64,000 nt of DNA, taken from Kyrpidia spormannii (GTDB taxonomy: Bacteria > Bacillota > Bacilli > Kyrpidiales > Kyrpidiaceae). The notes under the pieces were generated by a model. It worked only from the letters and a program-made list of their open reading frames with translations. It was not told the DNA's origin and searched no databases. The DNA lies in contig NZ_CP024955.1 in the NCBI RefSeq assembly GCF_002804065.1, forward strand, positions 2,604,001-2,668,000, written 5' to 3'. The position numbers and the translations under genes are program-made. Within the stretch, counting starts at the first letter, position 1, and every line of letters starts with the position of its first letter. Shown here in pieces: positions 53,195 through 60,121 of this stretch.

Positions 53195-53760
53195 TGAACA
53201 GAGCGGGGGAAAGATCATCGACATCGGGTGGCTCCGGCTCGCCCCCGCGGCAGGCATTTAAATGGGCACTGCTCATCCCGGTCCTCCTGCTCGGCGCCGC
53301 CCTGGCCTACGCGGCGTGGCATCTGGCCCGCGGCGATGGCCCCAAGGCGACGGTGGGACAATCGGCACCTGAGTTAACCCTGGCGGATTTGGACGGGCAA
53401 ACCTTCCACCTGTCCAACTACCGGGGACGGGTGATCGTATTGAATTTTTTCACATCCTGGTGCCCGCCATGTCAGCAGGAAGCCCCGGAGCTCGCCCGGT
53501 TCGCGCGATCGGCAAGCCCGGGCACTGTCCTGGTCATGGTGGATCGGGGAGAAGCCGAGGGCCCGGTCCGCCGCTTCATCCAGAAATATGGCATCGACGC
53601 CCACGTCGTCATGGATCCGGACAACCGGGCCTCTCAAGCCTTTGGCGTCACCGGCCAACCGGAAACTTTTATTATCGATCGGCAAGGCATCATCCGACAA
53701 CACGTCATTGGCCCCACCACCGCCAAAGGGTTGGAGCAGATGACGGCGCCATGGGAATGA
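53194..53760 (+). CDS. TlpA/ResA/CcmG-like membrane-anchored thioredoxin
   Basis: This 188-residue protein has an N-terminal anchor (residues 23-42) and an extracytoplasmic thioredoxin fold with the active site WCPPC (C90, C93) and a TGQPETFIID cis-Pro region. It should keep apocytochrome cysteines reduced, as CcmG or ResA do. Its start is coupled to the CcmD-like gene (TGATG). A GGGG/CCCC stem with a short T-tract follows the stop and may end the ccm transcript. Confidence 0.9.
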   Translation: MNRAGERSSTSGGSGSPPRQAFKWALLIPVLLLGAALAYAAWHLARGDGPKATVGQSAPELTLADLDGQTFHLSNYRGRVIVLNFFTSWCPPCQQEAPELARFARSASPGTVLVMVDRGEAEGPVRRFIQKYGIDAHVVMDPDNRASQAFGVTGQPETFIIDRQGIIRQHVIGPTTAKGLEQMTAPWE

Positions 53761-53897
53761 ATGGGGGTCACGGAGCCCCTTTCGGGTCCCACACGCCCAG
53801 TCCCCTTCGCTGTCTCTGGGCGCTTCCGGCATCCGTTCATCCCCGGGACTCTCGCCTCCAACGCCCCAATCCCCAGCACCAACGGTGCCTCCCCGCT

Positions 53898-53954
53898 TTA
53901 CAGTTCTGGATCCAATCGGAGCGGAAACTGTTTCTTCCCGGAACGACCCGCCAT
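53898..53954 (-). pseudogene. N-terminal remnant of an Arc-type ribbon-helix-helix protein
   Basis: On the minus strand an ATG at 53954 opens MAGRSGKKQFPLRLDPEL, the conserved start of small Arc-like DNA-binding proteins, and a stop follows at once where the family continues with an aromatic residue and the second helix. It sits 14 bases after the SPFH remnant stop, the same order as in intact Firmicute operons. Only 18 codons remain. Apart from this and the SPFH piece, I see no gene in 53761-54193. Confidence 0.65.
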
Positions 53955-53968
53955 GGCCGCCCATCTTC

Positions 53969-54097
53969 TCAGTACAAACTCCCGGTGTTGATCACCGGTT
54001 GGGCCGCGCGCTCGGACACGATGGCCACCATGAGATTGTTGACCATCGTCGCCTTTGCCGAAGTCCTTCGCCACCCGAAAGATCTTATTGAGAACAT
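53969..54097 (-). pseudogene. C-terminal remnant of an SPFH-domain protein
   Basis: The minus strand encodes ATMVNNLMVAIVSERAAQ followed by PVINTGSLY and a stop at 53969-53971. This is the nearly invariant C-terminus of a family of Bacillales SPFH/stomatin-like membrane-scaffold proteins. Upstream of about 54080 the similarity stops and the promoter region of the next operon begins, so the breakpoint of the deletion lies there. Confidence 0.7.
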
Positions 54098-54109
54098 TTT
54101 TCAGGACTT

Positions 54110-54147
54110 GTTATGCGTTTGTTAGGCTCTCGTCAGTCTTCTGTCAG
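54110..54147 (+). promoter_or_regulatory. Four 11-bp-phased direct repeats (response-regulator site)
   Basis: GTTAT (54110), GTTAG (54121), GTCAG (54132) and GTCAG (54143) start exactly 11 bases apart. Tandem short repeats at 10-11 bp are how OmpR-family response regulators bind as head-to-tail dimers. They overlap the -35 region of the promoter at 54158, so the regulator would activate. An OmpR-type gene is the fifth gene of this operon. Confidence 0.65.
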
Positions 54148-54157
54148 GACAGCGGGC

Positions 54158-54163
54158 TAGAAT
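54158..54163 (+). promoter_or_regulatory. -10 element of the flavinylation operon
   Basis: TAGAAT lies ten bases after the last direct repeat and about 31 bases before the GTG of the first gene. No independent -35 hexamer is seen; the repeats occupy that place, as expected for an activator-dependent promoter. Confidence 0.5.
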
Positions 54164-54193
54164 GAGTAGCAGAAAGTAAAGGAGGGATCGGAC

Positions 54194-54868
54194 GTGCAGA
54201 AAAACCGGTCATCCGGACGCGGCACCGTGCCGGCCGTCCTGGTGCTGGTCTCGGCCACCGCCTGGAGTTTTCTGGCCGGCGCCTGGCTGGTCCTGAAACA
54301 TCCACAGTTGGCCGGGCAAATTGACTGGCTGATCGTCCGGGCCAGCGGCATCACCGCCTTTGCCCTGCTGACTGCCGTGGTGGGGATGGGACTGCTCATG
54401 GCGAATCCGAGGAATAAAACCCAGTGGCGTCTGACCCCCCGGCTCATGCCGTGGCACCGTTCACTCGCCATGGTCACCCTGAGCTTTCTGCTCACTCATT
54501 TGACCATGCTTTTGCTCGACCACCAATCGGGGTTCGGTTGGCGCGAATTGTTCGTGCCGATGGCCTCGGGGTACCGGCCCATCGCCGTAGCCTTTGGAAT
54601 CGGCTCCTTCTACCTGTTGATCATCACTCTGGTCACCGCCCACATGCCGCGCCTTCTGCCAAAGGGCGGCTGGCTGCGGATCCATCGGATCGCCGCGGCC
54701 GCCTGGGTGGCGGCCTGGTTCCACGGAATTCTCGCCGGCACCGATACACCGACCATCGGCGGATTGTACCAGGTGAGCGGGTTTGTGCTCGTCGTCCTCT
54801 TGTTCTTGCGTTATTGGCCGGTGGCCGACCCCGTTCCAGCCGGACAGAAAAGGAGGAATGAATTGTGA
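54194..54868 (+). CDS. Ferric reductase-like di-haem transmembrane protein
   Basis: A 224-residue protein with six likely helices. Two histidine pairs are spaced for two b haems on neighbouring helices: H88-x13-H102 and H164-x12-H177, the arrangement of the ferric reductase/NOX transmembrane superfamily. No FAD or NADPH domain is present, so electrons must enter from a quinone or another protein. It would carry electrons across the membrane. The GTG start has GGAGGG eight bases upstream. It opens a six-gene operon with two flavinylation-motif proteins and ApbE. Confidence 0.82.
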   Translation: MQKNRSSGRGTVPAVLVLVSATAWSFLAGAWLVLKHPQLAGQIDWLIVRASGITAFALLTAVVGMGLLMANPRNKTQWRLTPRLMPWHRSLAMVTLSFLLTHLTMLLLDHQSGFGWRELFVPMASGYRPIAVAFGIGSFYLLIITLVTAHMPRLLPKGGWLRIHRIAAAAWVAAWFHGILAGTDTPTIGGLYQVSGFVLVVLLFLRYWPVADPVPAGQKRRNEL

Positions 54869-55374
54869 ACCCGCGCAATGTCATTGCCGTATTGAGCAGT
54901 GTGGTGCTTCTCGGCGGCGGTTGGTACGCCCTGCGCACCGCCCAGTCTATGGCCGATGCCCGGGTAAACGCCGGACAGCCCAGTGCAACCCCTTCAGCAG
55001 CGGGGTCAGCGGCCGGGCCCGCCCTCCAGTTCGATAGCACGGCACCGGGAGGAGTTTCGGCTTCCACCCCCGGGGTGGTTGATTCGAGCGGGTATAATCC
55101 CGGTGGAGCCACCGGGCCGGCCGTCACCCAGCCTCCGGTCACCGCACCGGCGGTGGACACCGTCACCGGGGCATCGGGACACAGAACCCGCAACGTTATC
55201 ACAACCGGAACTTTCACCAGTGCCGGGACCGCCGGCAATAACGCCGCTGTCCAGACTCCACCTGCCGCCCAAGGGGTGACAGGGGCATCGGGAGGCGAGT
55301 CTCATGAACACGGGGAGGACCACGACGCCTATGAACACGGCGGCTCCCATGAATCGGAGCAAAACGATGACTGA
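54865..55374 (+). CDS. Membrane-anchored disordered protein with two TGAS flavinylation motifs and a His-rich tail
   Basis: This 169-residue protein has one N-terminal helix (residues 5-22). The rest is low-complexity Ala/Gly/Pro/Thr/Ser, with no folded FMN-binding domain visible. Two motifs match the ApbE target D-x-x-T-G-A-[ST]: D98-TVTGAS-104, and QGVTGAS (136-142) with Gln for Asp. The C-terminus holds H147, H149, H153, H158 and H162 among acidic residues and may bind metal. An ApbE gene lies two genes downstream. The ATG overlaps the previous stop by four bases. The protein family is not one I can name. Confidence 0.75.
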   Translation: MNPRNVIAVLSSVVLLGGGWYALRTAQSMADARVNAGQPSATPSAAGSAAGPALQFDSTAPGGVSASTPGVVDSSGYNPGGATGPAVTQPPVTAPAVDTVTGASGHRTRNVITTGTFTSAGTAGNNAAVQTPPAAQGVTGASGGESHEHGEDHDAYEHGGSHESEQNDD

Positions 55375-55978
55375 TCGGCGCGGACCTTCGACCTTGGACA
55401 AGAAGAGTATGGCCAATCCGGAAGGGACAAACCGACAAGTTGAGCCGCGAAAAGGCGGCACACGCCCTGACGGAGGGGGAAAGAACCGCCGGGACCGATC
55501 GGGGTTCATCGGCTTCGCAGCAGCCACGGCCTTTTTCACCGTCTTATTGGGCCGGATGGTCGCAGCGGGACCGGTGGCGGCCAATACTGACTGGAACGCC
55601 TCCGGTCAGGCGCCGTCCTCGGCAACGGTTCACGCGGGTTTGGCCCCCGGGCAATCCGGACCGGGGGAAGCGCCCTCAACCCCCGGCACGCCTACACCCG
55701 GTACCGGCGGAACCGGGATAGACCCCGGGACTCTTCCCCCCGGCCCGGACGGATCCGGAAGCGCGCCAGGCTTTGGGGGAGCAGGCGATCCATCGGTGTC
55801 GGGGAGCTCCGGTGGGGACGGGAGCTGGAACGCCCCCGGTGACAACGGTCAGGGAAGCAATCCCGGTTTTGTGCCCGATTACGGTCCCTCCCAGACTCCC
55901 CCCGGGTCTTATGGGCCACCTGCGTACGGCCCACCGGCAATGAGCCCTCCGGTGGACGGTATCACGGGCGCCAGTTAA
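55367..55978 (+). CDS. Membrane-anchored disordered protein ending in a TGAS flavinylation motif
   Basis: A 203-residue protein with a basic, polar cytoplasmic start of about 45 residues, a single helix (about 47-64) and a long Gly/Pro/Ser-rich extracytoplasmic region. It terminates in V-D-G-I-T-G-A-S, so the ApbE target serine would be the last residue (S203). No folded domain is visible. NRRDRSGFIG before the helix resembles, but does not match, a twin-arginine signal. The ATG at 55367 overlaps the previous stop and has GGAG at eight bases. It is unusually rich in Gly and Pro (spaced PGTPTPGTGG and PPAYGPPA units). Confidence 0.75.
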   Translation: MTDRRGPSTLDKKSMANPEGTNRQVEPRKGGTRPDGGGKNRRDRSGFIGFAAATAFFTVLLGRMVAAGPVAANTDWNASGQAPSSATVHAGLAPGQSGPGEAPSTPGTPTPGTGGTGIDPGTLPPGPDGSGSAPGFGGAGDPSVSGSSGGDGSWNAPGDNGQGSNPGFVPDYGPSQTPPGSYGPPAYGPPAMSPPVDGITGAS

Positions 55979-56000
55979 TCGCAGGAATGGAGGAGCGAGG

Positions 56001-57005
56001 ATGGCCATTTATGAACACGCATTTCAATCCATGGCCTCGCCCATCCGCATCCGCCTCGATTTCCCGGGAAATCACCAACGGGAGTACGCTGAGGCCGCAA
56101 CCGAAATTTGGGACATGGCAAAAAGCGAGTTTGCGTCCGTGGTGAAAGCTCTGTCCCGGTTCGATCCGGCCAGTGAACTTTCCCGACTCAACCGAAGTCC
56201 CGGGCAGTGGGTGGCCGTCTCCCCCCTGCTTCGGGAAGCCTTGCAGAAGGCCTGGGAAGCCTACGAATATACGGGCGGGGTCTTTGATCCCAGGATTTTG
56301 CGGTCTCTGGAAGCGCTGGGATACACAGGTGCGCCGGTCGCCCCCCTCTCAACCGGTGGGAGGCGGGACGGCACGGACAGTGTGCGGGGAGTCCCCACCA
56401 GTTTTGATTCGGACGGGGAAAAATTCCCGGAACCTTGGGCAGACCCCGCACATTGGGTGGAATTTGACGGCGATCGGGTCCGGATCGAAGCACCCCTGGA
56501 CCTCGGTGGTCTCGGGAAAAGCCTGGCCGTGGATCGGGTGCGCGAAGGTATTTTGAGCCACCCCGCAGCCAGGCAGATGAAGGGATTTCTGGTCAATGCC
56601 GGCGGCGATCTTTATGCGTGGGGAACCCGGGAGGACGGGGATCATTGGCGGGTGGGAATCGAAGATCCCACCGCCCCCGCCACCATTTTGGCGGCCCTGG
56701 ATCTGCCTCTATCCACAGCCGTCTGTACGTCCTCCATCGCCCGGCGCCGCTGGATTCACGACGGCCGCCCGGTGCACCATCTGATCGACCCCGCCACGGG
56801 GCAGCCGGCGGAGTCGCCCTATTTGAGCGTCACCTGCGCGTATCCGGACCCCATCACGGCAGAGATTATCACAAAGGTATTATTTATACGGCCTGCGCAA
56901 TCCTTGCGCATCTGGCCTTGGCCCGATTATATTTGGTGGGTGACGACGGATGTCCGGCTTCTCGCCACACCCTCTGGACAGCGGTGGGTCACCTGGAGCC
57001 GGTAA
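56001..57005 (+). CDS. apbE: ApbE-type FAD:protein FMN transferase
   Basis: The 334-residue enzyme has the ApbE core: FQSMASPIRIRL at the start, SRFDPASELSRLN, TGGVFDPRIL, LDLGGLGKSLAVDRV near 170, NAGGDLYAWG near 200 and HHLIDPATGQPA near 255. It transfers FMN from FAD to Ser or Thr in D-x-x-[ST]-G-A-[ST] motifs using magnesium. Two candidate substrates precede it. It has no signal peptide or lipobox, unlike most exported ApbE proteins. The ATG follows GGAGG at six bases. Confidence 0.92.
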   Translation: MAIYEHAFQSMASPIRIRLDFPGNHQREYAEAATEIWDMAKSEFASVVKALSRFDPASELSRLNRSPGQWVAVSPLLREALQKAWEAYEYTGGVFDPRILRSLEALGYTGAPVAPLSTGGRRDGTDSVRGVPTSFDSDGEKFPEPWADPAHWVEFDGDRVRIEAPLDLGGLGKSLAVDRVREGILSHPAARQMKGFLVNAGGDLYAWGTREDGDHWRVGIEDPTAPATILAALDLPLSTAVCTSSIARRRWIHDGRPVHHLIDPATGQPAESPYLSVTCAYPDPITAEIITKVLFIRPAQSLRIWPWPDYIWWVTTDVRLLATPSGQRWVTWSR

Positions 57006-57019
57006 AGGAGAGAGAGTCG

Positions 57020-57718
57020 TTGAAGATTCTTCTGGTGGAAGACGATCCGCGAATCGCCGGACTCGTGGTCAAAGGCCTTGAGCGGGAACACATGGCCACC
57101 GATCACGCGCCGGACGCCCAAACCGCACAATTGATGGTGGAGATGAACCAGTACGACTTGTTCATCATCGACGTCGGGCTTCCCGGCTCTACGGACGGCT
57201 TTGCCTTGTGCGACATCCTCCGCCGAAGGGGATACGACGCACCCGTGTTATTTTTGACCGCCAGGGACAGCCTGGCGGATAAACTGACGGGATTTGACCG
57301 GGGCGGAGACGATTACTTGGTCAAGCCTTTCGCTTTTGCCGAACTGGTGGCGCGCATTCGGGCGTTGCTCAAACGGGCCAATCGCCCCCTCCAGCCTGAA
57401 CGCCTAAAAGTAGGTGAATGGGAACTTGATCCAAAAACCCACACCTTTTCCATCGCCGGTCAAGAGGTGGAGTTGACCAGCAAAGAATTTCAGTTGCTCG
57501 AACTGTTGATGCAATATCCTCGGTACACCTTGAGCAAGATCCAGATTTTAGAGCAGGTGTGGGGATTTGCCCCGGACGCGGTCACCAACGTGGTGGAGGT
57601 CACCATTGGGCGCTTGCGCCAAAAAATTGAAGGGTTTTACCGGGAACGCGGCATGCATCCCGGAGTAGTCATTCAAACAGTGCGGGGCGTCGGCTATCGC
57701 CTGGCGGATCGGTCATGA
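57020..57718 (+). CDS. OmpR/PhoB-family response regulator
   Basis: A 232-residue regulator with a receiver domain (ILLVEDDP, phospho-acceptor D51 in IIDVGLPG, YLVKPF near 100) and a winged-helix DNA-binding domain (LTSKEFQLLELLM, then NVVEVTIGRLRQKI and VRGVGYRL). It probably binds the 11-bp-phased repeats at 54110-54147 and controls its own operon. The TTG at 57020 is preferred with AAAGGAG nine bases before it. Confidence 0.93.
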   Translation: MKILLVEDDPRIAGLVVKGLEREHMATDHAPDAQTAQLMVEMNQYDLFIIDVGLPGSTDGFALCDILRRRGYDAPVLFLTARDSLADKLTGFDRGGDDYLVKPFAFAELVARIRALLKRANRPLQPERLKVGEWELDPKTHTFSIAGQEVELTSKEFQLLELLMQYPRYTLSKIQILEQVWGFAPDAVTNVVEVTIGRLRQKIEGFYRERGMHPGVVIQTVRGVGYRLADRS

Positions 57719-59049
57719 CGGGCTTCACTCCCCAACCAACCCGGCGGAAACTGCGACAAACCGGGATCCAAGCGTATCTCAAAACGACCCGCTGGCGACT
57801 GACCGCCAGCTATGTGGGGATTTTGTTGGTCGTGGAACTCATTATCGGCCTCTTTGTCGGGGTGCTTTTGCACCATCAGGTGGTTCGGGACGTGGAACAT
57901 GTCCTGCAAGACCATCTGCCGAAAGAGGAAAACCACGAATGGAACGAAGGTCACGACCATAAACACAATACAATACCGATGCCACCGATCGGAGACGACC
58001 GCCCGGCTTACGAAGTGGGCTACTACGTGGTCGCCGACAAGCGCTGGTACACGCCTTATACAAGTGGGGTGCTCCCCTATCAAGCCGGGGCCGACCGGGT
58101 TAGTGCGACGGGGAATCCGGAATTACAGCTGATCACAGCTTCAGACGGGACCCCTTTTTACGTGTACAGCATGCCCACCTTTCACGACGGCACCCTGACC
58201 TCGATACGCCAATCGGCCATGGACGCCACCTTGCCATTGGACGTCCTGCGGCATTTTAACATGCTGCTGACAACTTTTATCATTCTCGCTTCCGCCGCCG
58301 CTGTGATCGGTGGATACATTCTGGCCGGTCGGGCATTGCGCCCCATTGCCCAAATGGCCAAGCGACAGCAGTCTTTCACGGCGGACGCCTCCCACCAGTT
58401 GCGTACCCCGTTGACCGTGATCCGGACTACCGCGGAACTGGCCCTGGGGACGGACGATCCCGCGGAGTGGCGGGACGCGCTGGAGACCGCCGTGGCGGAA
58501 ACACATCATATGTCCCGCACGGTCGAATCCCTGGCCACCCTGGCCAGGATGGACTACCAGGAGGGAGCGGTGAAACGCAGCCCCTTCTCGGTCCGGGATT
58601 TGGTGGAGGAAGTGGCGGCCCATATCGAGCCCGTGGCCAGGGAAAAAGGGGTAACCTTCCACGCTCCCGAAGTAGGTGAAGACCGTCTGGTCGGCGACCA
58701 ACATCGCATTTGGCAACTTTTAACGGTCCTATTGGAAAATGCGATAAAATATACGCCGGAAGGTGGACATGTGTATTTTTCCTACCGCCAGAATGGTCCG
58801 GAGGCCGTTTTCACCGTGCGGGATACGGGCATCGGTATCGCCCGGGAGGAGTTGCCCCATATTTTTGACCGGTTCTATCGGGGCTCTGTCGTTCAAAAAG
58901 AACGAATCCCAGGTTCGGGCCTCGGCCTCTCCATTGCCAAAGAGATCGCCGAGCTCCACGAGGGCACGATCCATGTCGACAGCGAGGTCGGAGTGGGAAC
59001 GACTTTCACGGTCAGCCTGCCGATCGCCGGGCAGAAGAAGTCTTCTTAG
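57715..59049 (+). CDS. Sensor histidine kinase with a His-rich extracytoplasmic loop
   Basis: The 444-residue kinase has two helices (about 31-52 and 184-206) enclosing a sensor domain of about 130 residues. It then has a HAMP-like linker, HisKA with H227 in DASHQLRTPL, and an HATPase domain (LLENAIKYTPEG, DTGIGIA, GSGLGLSIA). The sensor loop begins with a cluster of histidines (H74, H80, H82, H84 in ENHEWNEGHDHKHN), which suggests a metal-ion signal. It overlaps the regulator gene by four bases. The signal is not proven; copper, zinc, nickel or iron are possible. Confidence 0.92.
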   Translation: MTGFTPQPTRRKLRQTGIQAYLKTTRWRLTASYVGILLVVELIIGLFVGVLLHHQVVRDVEHVLQDHLPKEENHEWNEGHDHKHNTIPMPPIGDDRPAYEVGYYVVADKRWYTPYTSGVLPYQAGADRVSATGNPELQLITASDGTPFYVYSMPTFHDGTLTSIRQSAMDATLPLDVLRHFNMLLTTFIILASAAAVIGGYILAGRALRPIAQMAKRQQSFTADASHQLRTPLTVIRTTAELALGTDDPAEWRDALETAVAETHHMSRTVESLATLARMDYQEGAVKRSPFSVRDLVEEVAAHIEPVAREKGVTFHAPEVGEDRLVGDQHRIWQLLTVLLENAIKYTPEGGHVYFSYRQNGPEAVFTVRDTGIGIAREELPHIFDRFYRGSVVQKERIPGSGLGLSIAKEIAELHEGTIHVDSEVGVGTTFTVSLPIAGQKKSS

Positions 59050-59227
59050 CCTGCAGGGCCTGAAGACGGCATCGAATCATTGTCAGTGCCGGCCGCGTGT
59101 ATTTTCGGTATAATCAATGCCGTACACAACTGATGGCTTGACAGTGGGGACGGGGGATTCCGGGCCGAAGAGCCAGAGGGATCACCCCGACTCTGCGCAA
59201 GGATGGCAAGGGTACGAGAGGCAGGCG

Positions 59228-59701
59228 ATGAATATGCATGAAGGAGTAGCCCGGTTTCAGAAAATCATGGAATCTATCGACCCCGGAATCCGGGTGGTGG
59301 AAATGGAGGCGAGCACCCGCACCGCAGCGGATGCGGCCCAAGCCCTTGGCGTAACCACAGCTCAAATTGCCAAAAGCATCGTTTTTTTGGCAGGAGAGGA
59401 ACCGATCCTCGTCATCGCCGCGGGCGACCACCGGGTGGACCCAGAAAAACTCGCGGCCATCATGGGACGGCCCGTCAAATTGGCGGATCCGGCAACGGTC
59501 CTGGATCTCACTGGGTTTGAGATCGGCGGGGTACCACCCTTGGGGCACCGTTCACCCCTGCGCACCATCATCGACGAGGACCTGTTTCATCACGAAATTG
59601 TTTATGCGGCGGCGGGTAGTCCCCGGGCGATCTTTGCCTGCCATCCCGGATCTTTAGTGAACTGGACGGACGGATTGGTGGCCAAGGTCAAGGAGACATG
59701 A
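59228..59701 (+). CDS. YbaK/ProX-type aminoacyl-tRNA deacylase
   Basis: A 157-residue YbaK-fold protein. VEMEASTRTAADAAQALGVTTAQIAKSIVF contains the conserved lysine, GVPPLGH is the loop typical of the family, and AAGSPRAIFACHP closes the fold. It removes wrongly attached amino acids from tRNA, most likely Cys or Ala from tRNA-Pro. The ATG at 59228 follows GAGAGGC; an upstream frame from 59117 has no site. A TATAAT at 59109-59114 may be its promoter. Confidence 0.85.
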   Translation: MNMHEGVARFQKIMESIDPGIRVVEMEASTRTAADAAQALGVTTAQIAKSIVFLAGEEPILVIAAGDHRVDPEKLAAIMGRPVKLADPATVLDLTGFEIGGVPPLGHRSPLRTIIDEDLFHHEIVYAAAGSPRAIFACHPGSLVNWTDGLVAKVKET

Positions 59702-59853
59702 TGCCGTGGCCGAGTCGGGCACACGGGGCTCCACAGCTCCGAACCGTGATGCCCGCCAACCCGGGCCATGTTCAGTTCATCCTGCGCCCGACTCCGGCAT
59801 CAACAGCCCTTCCAGGAGCTTCACCGCCGCGGCACCCCCATCGCCCCATCTCT

Positions 59854-60102
59854 TTAATCGGCCTGATGCCAAGCTTTCCAGACCCCTTCCACCCGGGCCA
59901 GAACATCCTTGTACAGCTGCTCGGCGGAATCGGCCACGAGAATGTCGCCGTCCACAAAGGCATAGGGATACTCAGCACAGAGTTCACACTGGCTGAGACA
60001 CGAATGGAGAATGACCGAAGTGCCGGGATATTTTCTTTCCAACTCCTCCCAATCCAACGTCGCCGCAGGATTGATGTCACAGACCTCCACGATCACCACC
60101 AT
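59854..60102 (-). CDS. DUF1450 family protein (YuzB-like)
   Basis: This 82-residue protein has the DUF1450 pattern: a short N-terminal strand with one cysteine (IVEVCDIN), then SCLSQCELCAEYPYAFVDGDILVADS with the Cys-x3-Cys-x2-Cys group that may bind metal or an iron-sulfur cluster. No function is established. It starts 19 bases after the DNA glycosylase stop and is probably co-transcribed with it. AGAGGGA lies upstream of the ATG. Confidence 0.75.
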   Translation of the reverse strand: MVVIVEVCDINPAATLDWEELERKYPGTSVILHSCLSQCELCAEYPYAFVDGDILVADSAEQLYKDVLARVEGVWKAWHQAD

Positions 60103-60121
60103 GACCCATCCCTCTTTTGTT

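Noticed and set aside
54865-55978. The two proteins after the ferric-reductase-like gene as chance open frames in GC-rich DNA
   Set aside because: Each has a proper start overlap, ribosome-binding spacing, an N-terminal membrane helix and a D-x-x-T-G-A-S motif beside an ApbE gene, so I kept them as genes.
59777-59890. Minus-strand reading KRWGDGGAAAVKLLEGLL then a stop, resembling the C-terminus of UDP-GlcNAc epimerase or GT28-type glycosyltransferases
   Set aside because: It overlaps the end of the DUF1450 gene in another frame, is short, and the GDG-AA pattern could arise by chance in GC-rich sequence. A translated search would decide.
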